Shown one piece after another: positions 35,161 through 46,110 of a stretch of DNA of 64,000 nucleotides. Source of the DNA: Mya arenaria (Eukaryota; Mollusca; Bivalvia; Myida; Myidae). The stretch is from assembly GCF_026914265.1 (NCBI RefSeq), contig NC_069124.1, positions 88,217,915-88,281,914 of the forward strand, in the 5' to 3' direction. Each line of letters opens with the position of its first letter. Position 1 is the first letter of the stretch. The position numbers and the translations under genes are program-made. The notes under the pieces were generated by a model. It made no database searches. It was not told where the DNA came from and saw only the letters and a program-made list of their open reading frames with translations.

Positions 35161-35354
35161 TAAGAAATAACAACAAAACAAATTATTGACCTTTTTAATA
35201 AGTTACCGCCTGGATTTTCATTTAATTAGTGTGTACATGTGCTTTTCACGTTACTAACACTAATTTCAAGAATTTTTCAATTGTAAATTGTTTTTCGAAT
35301 TTTTATTTTGTTCAAGTGAATGGCAGAACGTTTCAAATTGTCCGTACATATTCG

Positions 35355-35795
35355 CAAGCACTTCCATACTTACAAGTAGCTGGAAACCAAATAAACCTTG
35401 AATACTCAGGATATGAATTGTAGCGTTTATCTCTCCTCTATCACAAAAAAATATTCATAATTAGGCGCGCTACACATTCATGTCATAACAATCGCTCATG
35501 TTTAAACGCGATCTAAAGTCTTTAGCGCCACTAGGTTTTCACTAAAATACCCGAACCCTTGAGAGTGAATTAACGCGGAAACCCAGTGGCTTAGACGGCT
35601 TTGGCAATAGTTAAAATCATAGCAAAAACGATCGAACATGGTTATGATTAACTCTTCACGGTATCACGCGTCGCATTATGCAGCAGCTATTTCCCTTACA
35701 CCACATAGGGCAACATCTCGAAAAGCTAAAAAGGCCGCTCTACATAAAGTATTTCCTTAACACCACAAAGGCAACATCTCGCAAAAAGCTAAAAC
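35355..35795 (+). repeat. Third copy of the inverted-arm repeat
   Basis: Direct copy of 27850-28203 and inverse of 9215-9640: ACAAGTAGCTGGAAACCAAA, CTAAAGTCTTTAGCGCCACT, GCGGAAACCCAGTGGCTTAG and GGGCAACATCTCGAAAA. It continues into a second GGCAACATCTCGCAAAAAGC piece, which the left arm (9215-9296) also has. It lacks the inner ~130 bases of the arms. Confidence 0.85.
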
Positions 35796-36602
35796 ATATA
35801 CAAGAATGAGTACAGCCCTTCCTAGGGGCAAAATCCAAATAGAGTGCACGAAATGCATGGCTCTAATTGGCTCGTTCAGATCGATGAACTATAAAAGCCG
35901 GTAATAGTTCACGTATTACCAAATAAAATAAAATCCGTTGGGATAAATTGCTAAATATGTTATAAATCAACTATAACCTGTACACATTGTTTGGTTAAAA
36001 CAGAGGTTACGCCACTAGACAAAATATAATTTCCGAAGGTAAGGCTGGTTATTGTTTTAAATATGCATGTATTTAAAACATGCGCCGGTCTTGACATCGT
36101 TTAAGTTGATAAATGCATATAAACATACACCAGATGGAGAAAATAAATGAACACTGGATTGAATCACTTTGAATTTCAACATTAAAGTGAAATTAAAGGT
36201 ATAAGATATATTTCAGTATAGCACTCATATCGAAATCGAAAAAAAATGCTGTTTGTAAAGGTACAAAGTTGAACTAGTGTCTAAAACTGCAGAGAAACCA
36301 CTATCGGGTATATCTTAAACAACGGCGATGATTCAGAGCCAACGTAACTGGTCATGGTGTAAGCTTGCAGAAAATCTCGTCTGGTGAGCCTTGGGACGTC
36401 ACGTTCTCACATTCATGATTTCCGTCGCATGGCCGTGCGCATGCGCCATTATGGCAGATCACGTGAAAATCGCTCGGACACTTGGGCACTGTTTATACAA
36501 TGAAAATACAATAGTAATTTTGCAAGGATTTCATGTTGTAAGGATTCAAAATGGATATATGCTAAGTATATTTAAAATCGTAGTCAATGAACAGATTCAA
36601 AC
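35796..36602. other. Gene-free stretch
   Basis: AT-rich, no gene or clear repeat. Confidence 0.45.
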
Positions 36603-36680
36603 TCATTCGGAGCTCCTCGGCCATTTTATCGAAAACAACCTAGGTTGTTTTCGATAAAATGGCCGAGGAGTTCCGAATGA
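36603..36680. repeat. Near-perfect 78-bp palindrome
   Basis: Two 39-base arms, complementary except for one base pair, meet at CCTAGG (36639-36644) with no spacer: TCGGCCATTTTATCGAAAAC on the left and its inverse on the right. Could be a minimal MITE or a replication-derived inversion. Confidence 0.95.
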
Positions 36681-36964
36681 TTCAAACTTTCTGTAAAGTA
36701 TGCGATTACATTGTTGTATTTGTAGTTATGTTCACGTTCATCATTGACATTCAATTTCAATATCCCATAAATGATTGTAGCCGTATTGAGCCTTAAACTG
36801 CATATGATCGATATATTTTTTGCCTTAGCTTTAAAGTGACTCGCTCATGTTTTGGACCAAAAATTAGTTTTCCCGGCAATACATCTGAAAACACTTATTT
36901 TATCATTATTTTACTCCTTGATATCGAAATTGCAGAAAAAAATACAGTTGTAGTATAAAACAGT

Positions 36965-37060
36965 ATTTTGGTTTTAGTAGGGTTCGAACACACGCCGGTA
37001 AAGTCAAGAAAAAAAAGAAAGCAGCCGGCTAGTCTACACGCCCACCGGAACTTCAACAAA
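36965..37060 (-). mobile_element. Possible tRNA-derived SINE head
   Basis: On the minus strand a B-box-like GTGTTCGAACCC lies about 45 bases downstream of an A-box-like GGGCGTGTAGACTAGCCGG, spacing close to that in tRNA-derived SINE promoters. No clear cloverleaf is formed and no 3' tail was identified, so it is not called a tRNA. Confidence 0.3.
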
Positions 37061-37985
37061 AGCAGTGGATATGTTGACCTGTTACGGATACATTGATAAC
37101 ATCGCTTGATATTAAGCAAACTCGCAACACCACAGCCGTAATTAATTTTCAATCGCGCGATTAACGCTTATGAAAATTGTGGTCTTCAAAGACGATATTT
37201 GAGCAAATATCAACATTTTCTGAAGGGTTCCAGCTTTTTTTGTTCTGTTTTAACACTCCTTATGATTACCCACACTTTATGCCGTAATTAAAAAAAGGCA
37301 TTTACAAACCATGAGCGAGTTATTTTAAAGGTCTTCGGTCATTTTATAACGATAATGTTTTATAAGTGATAACTTTTTTTTCTTTATTTCAGTTTTTATT
37401 AAACAGTGAATTACTGTGTTGGCATATTACTGCCATAAGGTAAACAGTTATATAAATATATTTATACATAACTGGCAACACGAATCTTATGTAGTTAACC
37501 AGTAAGTATGTTACTTATTAAGTGGAATTCGCAAACCATAACTAGATAACCTGTTAATGTTGTACAGCTTAAACAGGTAACAGGTGGCAGTTCTGGGCAC
37601 CTTCAAGCCAGTTTGTAGTCTTATGATATTTATCTTACCGAAAACGTTTTGGGAATATTAACTAGATAGCTAGATAATTATCGCGAAAATTTAGTGGTTA
37701 ACACGAAACAATTCGCGAACGTTAGCATACATACACTTCTAGTGTTGTTATTATTTTGTAAAATATCATACTTGTATATACATGTACATTACTGTGATGC
37801 AAAAAAGATGCGCTTTTAAACACTGAGCATATGTCTAAAACAACACCAACTCTATATGCATTCGTTCCCGTAACTTAAATGACTGGAATGAATCGAAACA
37901 TGCACAAATAAAAAACTATGCAGTCTCATTACGTATAAGGTATTACGTGAATTTAATAAAAAAAATGGAAATCCGTAAAACATAC
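37061..37985. other. Stretch downstream of the last located LDLa exon
   Basis: Any further 3' exons of the minus-strand gene should lie here or further left. None could be recognised. Confidence 0.4.
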
Positions 37986-39255
37986 AGCAGTTGATCTCGT
38001 CGGCCGCGCCTGGGCACTCTGGTATCCCGTTACACACATGAGCACATCGGGAATGGTCGGCACAGATAACCTCCTCCTCGCTCGGACACGTCCCATCTGC
38101 CCACACAGATAAAATACATGTACTCAGTTATAACGACTTAAATATAAAGCTGATTTTGACTTCACTCGTGTAGGCGTTACAATAATGCAAACACTATCTT
38201 CAATTACCACAATTTCAAATACATATCAACTTTATGTTGAGAGACTAATAACAGCCAGCGTGTGTTGACAGTGATTAAATGTCCAAGGTTCATGCGCAGT
38301 AAATTAAATGTTTTAAAAACGACCATGTACATTTCCTGGTGCAATTGGCCTCGTCCTCCCGACCGGAACATTCCACGACGCCATCACAGATGACCGCGCA
38401 TTTGCCGTCTGGACAGCGGACCTCCCCGTCATGACACAGTGGCGCTGAAAGCGGTTTCTTAATGTATCAAATGTATCCATGGCAACCACTAACGGAGTTC
38501 ATGCACAACTAGATGTAGAATTGATATTTTATGTACAAAAATAGAATACATGTATATATCTGAACGTTAGTTAGGTCTATTTGGATATGATATCGAAAGG
38601 CTCTATAACATTTCATTCATTAAATTAATACAATATTTGCAGTACAGTACAGTACCACAGTGTATCTCGTCCTGGATGTCCGCGCACTCGGCGAGACCAT
38701 CACAGGCTGTGGCGCAGCCCCCTTCAGGACACCGTACCTGGTTCTTGCCGCACGCGGGCTCTGGAAAACGGAGACTTGAATGTGGCAAGATTAGTGCCGC
38801 ATCGAATAGCGTGTGTAGTGTGTCGTATCTTTTAATTACTAAATACACGCTCGAATAAATATATATATATATATATATATGCCATAGTGGTGTGCCATAG
38901 AGTAGGTTCTGGTTCTGCATACTGGTGTGCCATAGAGTAGGTTCTGATTCATGTATAATGTTTTACAAACTCATAAAAATGATTTATTTGAAGAAAACGG
39001 TAGTGGCTTTAATAAAGCTAGTTTCTCTTACCACAACCCAGCTCGTCATCGGCAAGGGGACAGTCTGGTGTGCCATCACAGCGGCGGTCCAGGGGCACAC
39101 AGCGGGGGTACCGGGCATCCTGCATCTCGTGCCGGGGATCGAACCCACACAGGTAGTTGTGCTCAGATTTACACGTGCCTACATACATAAGATTAGTGCC
39201 GCTTCATATAAAATCTAATCATGTGTATGAGTTTTATGTTATTATGTACCATTAA

Positions 39256-39309
<54 letters not shown>

Positions 39310-39715
39310 AACTTCTGGAGACTAGTGAAAATTGTGCTCTTGCAATGTGGTTGACAGCAAGGTTGTGTGTGTACATGTGAAGCATCTCCCTTGTACAAAC
39401 CCGCGGTAGAGGACGACTTTTAGGTTATTATAACTGATTGCCTTTTAGAATGTTTGTGCCAAAGGCATTTATAAACCTACGTAATATTTGTCGGAAGGCT
39501 AATCTAATGTTGATCCTGTTCGGGGGCTGTTTGTCGTCCCTTGCCTCCCCCGGCTGTGTCCCTCCAGAGGGCTTCCTATCCCCACTACTCCCCGTCTGCC
39601 CGGGGGTCTTGTTATCCTCTTTGCCGAAGATCCAGGCGTCCGTAGCAATAGACAATAGCAACAACAGAACCACCGACCATTCCTGTACACAATGTGAACT
39701 GTATGTATTCAGCAT
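37986..39715 (-). CDS. Secreted or membrane protein with four LDL-receptor class A modules (3' end missing)
   Basis: Minus-strand gene with exons at about 39715-39481, 39178-39032, 38760-38656, 38444-38331 and 38096-37986, each bounded by AG and GT and all in phase 1, the usual phase for shuffled LDLa exons. The first exon encodes a hydrophobic VVLLLLLSIA signal-peptide core, then a Pro/Gly/Lys-rich segment. A GTGTACAG just upstream of the hydrophobic stretch could instead be an acceptor, with the start codon further out. Exons 2-5 each encode one ~37-49-residue LDLa module with Cys spacing and the Ca-binding acidic end (for example CDGTPDCPLADDELGC and CNGIPECPGAADEINC). Such modules bind Ca and protein ligands outside the cell. 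About 237 codons are covered. The exons after 37986 and the stop were not found, so full architecture and function remain unknown. Confidence 0.75.
38859..38880. repeat. (TA)n microsatellite
   Basis: About 11 TA units in the intron upstream of LDLa exon 3. A ~33-base tandem pair (TGGTGTGCCATAGAGTAGGT) follows at 38888-38942. Confidence 0.9.
39255..39307. repeat. (ATT)n microsatellite
   Basis: About 17 ATT units in the first located intron of the LDLa gene. Confidence 0.95.
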
Positions 39716-39733
39716 TCAATAAGCACTCTTATT

Positions 39734-40074
39734 CCCAAATAAAATTTACCACAATTAATACAATTGTTTCAATATACCACGAATAATGAATAAATGTCGA
39801 AAACAATGGATCTTATGAAGGATACCAAAATTATTTTGAAATGAAGGTGCGGAAAACACGGTATTACTACCGTATGAGACGATAGTAGATCGCACAAAAT
39901 ATTTTAGCATTCACCAACCATTTGATATTTTCCGTAAATGTATTATCTAGTAAGTAGTTAAAAGTTTATCACTCAAAATTTATGTCTATTATACATTTGT
40001 GTGTATGTGTGTTTATTGTACATTTGTTTGTATGTGTGTGTATTGATTCTGAATAAGAAGAGTGTCACTTTAAG
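39734..40074 (+). repeat. ~350-bp direct duplication, copy A
   Basis: Shares with 43973-44333: CAATTGTTT-AATATACCA, ATGTCGAAAACAATGG, CTTATGAAGGATACC, GAGACGATAGTAG, TTTTAGCATTCACC, AATGTATTAT-TAGTA and GTGTCACTTTAAG. It has an extra TGTGTGTATG-rich piece near 40001-40040, and lacks ~55 bases that copy B has near 44165-44225. Non-coding. Confidence 0.85.
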
Positions 40075-41275
40075 TCTTACGTAAATACGAGAGTGACATA
40101 GGACACATGTTTTTTTTCTACCCGGTTGTACTTCTAGGTTGTACTTCTAGTACACAACTATTACAAATAACTAAACTTGTACTTACATATTTATAAACCA
40201 TGTTAGCGGTAAACACACTTGTCTTATTGATTTAGTACGTAACAATTTACCGAATAAGTCGTTAAACAAAATGTATTTCCAATTGCGGAAGATAGTCAAA
40301 AATTAATCATACTAAATTTTAAAGGTGTGCCGCGGTTGTATACACTTTTTTTCAGATTAATACTTTATATATATTAGTTGAATTCGTTTAAAATGGATAT
40401 TAATTTCACCACGAATGTACCTTTTCAGATTCAGTTTTGGAAACAATTTTGAGGTAGGTTGTGTCACCTGTCCTATCCAAAGTTTGTTCCAACCATATTT
40501 CTGGGAGTGAGTTTGTACTATGGGGTTTGTTTCCCTGGCGCTCGAAAATTGTTACTATGGTGAACTTAAACATATATAGGAAAATTACTGTCTGTAACTA
40601 GAAAGTATAATTATAAAGTAAAATAATTATTTGTTAACATTTATGGCTAGATATCTTTTAAAAATGTATGATAAAATCTTGGCGGCCCAGCAGCCAGGAT
40701 TGATTCAACCGTTCGAGGCGTTTTGTTATAATTTGAAAATCAAAGCACCTAAAGCGTTAAATGCGTTTAACGGCGTTCGGCCTGCCACGTCTTGTCACGA
40801 ACGAACGAAATTTTATTCAATTAAAGGCCCCCAGCCCGTAATACATGTTACAATGTAAATAAAATATAACACAATACATATATGTAACTAAATAACATGA
40901 GTTTATGAACGTAAAGAGCAATGGATTTAATATGGGTAACATTTTCCGATGTCATCAGATTATAGAAATGAACTGTGTCAGTATTTCCACGATAAGCAGT
41001 CAAATATTTTCCCGGATGTCATTAAATCTCGAACACTTAAAAATACATGACGTTCATCTTCAATAACAATTATGTCTTTGTCCAATAAACAATAAATACA
41101 GTAGCGATCATTTCTATCAATACTAAAAAAATCGACCAATTTCAATATGGAGTTTATGACTAGAGGTTCTAAATCTAGCCAATAATGTTCGTAAACGGTA
41201 AACTGATATTAAGGTATCTTTCAACATTCAATAAAGACTTAAAGCATTTATAAGTATCACAACGTGAGGAATTAT
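40075..41275. other. Gene-free stretch
   Basis: AT-rich. The frame at 40631-40858 has no family features. Nothing else recognised. Confidence 0.4.
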
Positions 41276-42450
41276 TTACATCATCAAGCCATGTTTGTCT
41301 ACAACAATCAGCAATTCTTGTTTTAAAATGATACAAACATCATGGGCAACCCAAGCATACCCAAAGCCATATGTAAACAATATTTCTTTGATATAAGTTG
41401 CCCAAGTACTCCTACCTAAACTATCCAGATTTTTTATCATAATATATGAATTTCTAGGAAATCTATTTTCAGGCATTTGTAATACTTTGCAGCAATAATT
41501 TACACATTTCGAGACATAAATAGTGAAAATTGGTAACCTACCACATTCACCTAAAACCACACAATTATTTACAGAACTCTTAACTCAAAGAAAATATTTA
41601 CAAAAGAAAAGCTGTACTTTTTCAATCTCATTACATTCCTTGAAACCCCAAATTTCTGAGCCAAATGTCAATATCGGGGAGACCATTGTATCAAAAGGGA
41701 TAAAAAAAATCATTATGGTTAATAAACGTACCAAATGACAACTGATGTTTTTTATTTGAAAAAGTAGCTTTCCTTGCCTGAGCTGCTAATTTAGATTTAG
41801 CTGCAGACCAGGATAATGTTGGAGTAAATAATAAATCCATATATTTGTATATCGATGTAATTCTGACAACGTTACCATTAAGTGTCCAATTTTCATACTG
41901 GCGTAATGGGCCTCCGTTTCTAAATACAATTATTTCAGTTTTATTCAGATAAACCTACACCCCATATTCATTACAGAAGTCGGAAATAGCGTTGAAGATT
42001 TATAGCAGTATCAGCACAATTTGCCACATCATCTGCGTACAGTAAACAGTGTATATCAGGAATATTGTCCGTTATAAAAGCACCCTGGTTAGAAATATCT
42101 TTAAGATATTGACATACATGTAGATCATTAATAAAAAGATTGAATAAAATTGGAGAATACAAATCTCCCTGCCTTGTCCCATTATTACATTAAAAAACCT
42201 AAGTAGCATAAAAAAATGTATTTACGTCATCATTTGTTATGACGTCATCAAAAGAGCAACCAGAACTATCTCATTTAACATGAGCTTTGAGTTTAGAATA
42301 CATCGATATTATTACATTTATGAGTTTACCTTTTTTTACTTTGTTTATCATATTAGTAAAAAGTTTGTAGTGACCCAATAAAGAATCAAATGCCTTTTGA
42401 AAATCAACATACAACACGTAAAATATGCCGCCTTGTGGGTAATACCATGT
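41276..42450 (-). pseudogene. Non-LTR (LINE) retrotransposon reverse transcriptase fragment
   Basis: Read on the minus strand in order: VDFQKAFDS near 42400 (RT block A), TRQGDLYSPILFNLFINDL near 42180-42125 (block with SPILF), then LLYADD near 42045 (catalytic core), a VYLNKTE-like thumb region near 41945, and a C-terminal stretch GECGRLPIFTIY (41560-41276) with KVLQMPENRFPRN and YGFGYAW as in animal LINEs. Frameshifts and stops separate these, and the endonuclease and 5' part are absent, as in a 5'-truncated, decayed copy. Clade not assigned. Confidence 0.88.
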
Positions 42451-43972
42451 TTACAATTGTAAAACAAATTATCATAAACATTTAAAGATGATATATGCAT
42501 GCTCATGCATTCATTCTCAAATACTTTTATTTTTTTATGCTGATACTCAACTAAATCAAAACCATGTAGTGTCAGTCACTTGAATACTTATTTAATAATT
42601 ATATGGAATACCCAAATTATTACAAAAAATATTGCAAAAGTAAGGAGTAATATTGTATTGCATACGAAACCTTTACTGGAACTTTGGTTTCATAAACAAT
42701 GCACTGTCACGGATAAAGCATTAATGAAATTTTAGTCAAATCTACTCTACACTTCAAACATGACTGAGTCGTATTTAATTTACTATCAGGACCCAGTATG
42801 TCCGCTAAAATGCATCCAGCAAAATGCATTGGATATGTTAATAAAGTTTATGTATAATGTCTCTTTCTCCAATGACAGGATCCTGGCGCAAAAATCCTAT
42901 GGGCCGGAATTACTAAGATACACTAAGAAATTGCCACACACTTTACGTTTCATTCGGCATTACATGACTTTACTCACAAATCGTGGCATGCCAAAAGCCT
43001 GCCAACGCTTTAGGCACTTTGATTTTAATTGTAAAAGTGTATAATATGCATTTAGTGATGGTTTAAGATTGTTAGTATTTACTTACAAAAGTAAATGGTT
43101 TGATATCAAGTAAGCGCCGGTTTAGGCTATCTCAAACATATAAACCATATTTATGAATTAATTACAATCACAAAAACAACAACCCCGGGATAAACGGGTA
43201 AAATGAAATATTATCAATTCATTTAGAACATTTTGGTTTGATATCTTACGCCAAAATAGCATTTGATTGCATCTTCAATACGATCAATGTCTTTTTCCGG
43301 GTTAACCAAGTGAATTTCCGGAGAATAAACCTGTTCGAATTCGATGACCCAGATTCTATTCTAATCCGATAGTAAGATCCCCGGCCGCGGCCAAAATGTG
43401 AACACAGATATAAACATTTATTCATTTTGATTAAGTACACTATTTGCGTGTTCATATTTTAATATTGCGTTTTGTAACTCGTCGATATAAAAAAAATGCA
43501 TTTCTTTCAATTTAATTGCGTAATTTCGCCAAAACGCAGCTTACTCGCACTATATTAATCGCATAACATATTATGAAAACTAATAACAGAGATTCTTTTA
43601 GCCATCTACTCATGAAGAAAGCATGCCGTAGTAATGAGTCCGTAACACAGCAGATTGGTAATGTAAATTAGGTCGTTGACCACCGAAGTTTTAACAGCGC
43701 TGAGGCTTAGACGCCCGTGAGCGCATTAGTTCGTCAAATGTTAAAATGATATGTCGATATGCCGATGGAAGATTCCGATTTAATGTTATAAAAGTCTATA
43801 AAGGACAGCATTTTCATGACAATTTACTAGTGTTATATATACACCAAGAATCTGGTCAAATTAAGTATAGGTTATCGTGTAATAATTCAAGTAATTTCTT
43901 CGTGAATAAGTAACCTAAGGGAGCGGAGCTATAGCAATTATAGTTATAGCAATTTACTTTATCAATTTTACC
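42451..43972. other. Gene-free stretch
   Basis: The plus-strand frame 42760-43044 (94 codons from an ATG) is the only sizeable one and resembles no family I recognise. It is not supported by splice sites or repeats. Otherwise AT-rich. Confidence 0.4.
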
Positions 43973-44333
43973 CCCAAATAAGATTTAACACATTTTATAC
44001 AATTGTTTTAATATACCAAAAGGGATGAACAAATGTCGAAAACAATGGTGCTTATGAAGGATACCGAGTTAAATTTGAGAGAAATGCGCAGAAAACACAG
44101 TATTGCTCCCTTATGAGACGATAGTAGTTCGCAGTAAATCTTTTAGCATTCACCGATCATTAAATATGTGTTCGTTTTCAGGTTTTAAATACACGGTTAT
44201 AATATTGTCATCAGTTATTAATATTTTCCATAAATGTATTATTTAGTAGGTAGTTGAAGGTTTACCACTCAAAATTATGTGTGTTATACATGTGTTTGTA
44301 TTGATTTTAAATAAGAGTGTCACTTTAAGAGTT
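43973..44333 (+). repeat. ~350-bp direct duplication, copy B
   Basis: Partner of 39734-40074 in the same orientation. The two copies bracket the LINE fragment at a distance of about 4.2 kb. They lack TG...CA ends, so they are not read as LTRs. Confidence 0.85.
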
Positions 44334-45418
44334 GTCTTCAGCATAAAGTAACGATTCTTCACGAAAAAGAAACAAACATTTATTATCCTGGATGTACCAA
44401 TTACCGGTGTATTCAGAAACTATCCAGTGGAATTTTGGCCAAGTTACATGCAAGCTTCTTTAAATTCCACTCATGTTTAAGAAAACTCATTTTACCATCA
44501 GTAACAGTAAGTTTTGTATACCAGAGAACACAATTATTGATTTCTAGTTGCCTTTTGTTTACCGACCCTAGCCGCCATCTTGGAATTTCAGTTACCAAAT
44601 ACCGGTGGAATCATGGGAAATGTAGCTACTGCATTAAACTTCTAGTCAGTAAGCTAAAATTATTATGTCAGCAATGTTGGCAGGTCTGGGTATAGAATTA
44701 TAGTTTACCTTGCAGAAATAAAGTGTATATTAAACAAAATATTGCCCTAAAAAATTTTGAAGAAGGAGCATTGACCTCTTTACATGTATCAAATAAAGCA
44801 ATACAGTGCCATTCATGAGCATGTAGATAGGTTTAAATAGTTTAATAAAAAGTATGAAAAAGTTAACAATAAATAAATAATTGTGCTAATATTTTCCCCA
44901 TTTTTACCAAAACAATGTTATGTTACCCCTATCAAAGGATCCCACCATCATTTTCTGGAATTCAATATTGGCATCTTTATTTATAAACGAGCGCCCCTGA
45001 TGGACCGAAAATGTAACGCAAACACAAACATTACCTAGCCGGGAGTGCAAGTTTTCAAAACCTGTTCATGCTACACATGCAGCGTAACCGGCATCGAAAT
45101 TGAACTCTACAAACTTTAAAACTTGAAGGCTACCACGCATGTATATCATAAGTATGTATATTTACTCATCCTCTTTCCATCAATGTGTATTTTGACAAGA
45201 ACTGATCATATGTAAACAGTAGCATCTTTTTCAACAAAAGATTAAAATACATGATATGCAATGGGAAATTTGAGTGTGTGGAAAACGTGACTGTTTGAGT
45301 TATATTTAGAATACAACCTACATTTTACGCAAATGAAATTGCAGAAAGGCAACCATTAAGTAGTAGACTTAATCATTAAGAATTTCAACTTTCGTGACGG
45401 TGTAAAAAAGGGAACCTG
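44334..45418. other. Gene-free stretch
   Basis: A small inverted pair (CTATCCAGTGGAATTTTGGCC and GGAATTTCAG-type pieces around 44423-44600) is weak. No gene recognised. Confidence 0.35.
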
Positions 45419-45530
45419 GTCAAATAGCCCCCAAGTCATATAGCCCCCAAGTCAAATAGCCCCCAGTTTGGTCAAATAGCCCCCAGTTTGGTCAAAACGC
45501 CCCCATTTTAGTCAAATAGCCCCCATTCCT
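45419..45530 (+). repeat. Short tandem repeat, GTCAAATAGCCCCCA
   Basis: Six units of 15-20 bases (GGTCAAATAGCCCCCAGTTT and shorter forms), diverging at the ends. Confidence 0.95.
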
Positions 45531-46110
45531 TTTTTTATTTAAAATTATATTTGAAGTTGTAATATTTTTATAAACTGATTTCAAGACATAACGTTTGTTG
45601 ACAATTAAAATGTTTTAAAATATATTAAAATTATTTGACATATTAAAGACTTATTAATTAGAGAAGATAGGGCATCTAAATTATCTCATTGTGTGATAAT
45701 CCTTTGAAGAAAGATTAAAGTTGGTTCCCCCTTAGCTTACTAACTAACTTCAAATAATTTAGTTTGCACACCCTCTCTAATTCTAAGTCAGTAAGATGAC
45801 ATGAAGTGAATTCTTAAAAATTATGAAGGAATCGTTCGCTCCGCTCACTCCGCCCTTGCGATTCTTAAAATCAATTCATCTCATCTAACTATTACTTAGT
45901 TGTAGTTAACCGTTTAAACTGCTTTCTATTGGTTGTCCTTAACCTTGCTATCCTCTAAACAATCAACCTATAATATAAATTAAGACAATTACTGATTCTT
46001 TAACCATAAACCATTAACATTTTTTATTGAAAATAAATCATCTTTACAATCACAATAAACAAGTTTAATATCCCTTTAAATATTGTGTATTGGAGATTAA
46101 AGAATCCAAG
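45531..46110 (+). other. 5' flank of EIF3J
   Basis: AT-rich. Presumably contains the promoter and 5' untranslated region, but no TATA box or initiator can be assigned from sequence alone. Confidence 0.4.

Larger units (their letters stand above)
29078..35346 (+). repeat. Segmental duplication, block B (receptor gene 2 and expanded satellite)
   Basis: Direct copy of 6749-8835: leader, gene, 3' untranslated sequence, satellite, and the tail from TTACCGCCTGGATTTT (35203-35346). The satellite zone is about 4.5 kb here against 0.24 kb in block A and is interrupted by non-satellite DNA (31108-31340, 33546-34600). Block B is followed at once by another copy of the inverted-arm repeat. Confidence 0.8.

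Noticed and set aside
34663-35176. Reading frames of 90-166 codons on both strands
   Set aside because: Produced by the 58-bp satellite.
36965-37060. A functional tRNA gene
   Set aside because: Box-like motifs only; acceptor and anticodon stems do not form.
40631-40858. 75-codon frame
   Set aside because: No family features or supporting signals.
42760-43044. 94-codon ATG-initiated frame as a gene
   Set aside because: No recognisable family, isolated, AT-rich surroundings; recorded only as an unexplained frame.
39734-44333. LTR pair flanking the reverse transcriptase fragment
   Set aside because: The repeats lack TG/CA ends and target duplication, and the reverse transcriptase between them is of the non-LTR type on the opposite strand.
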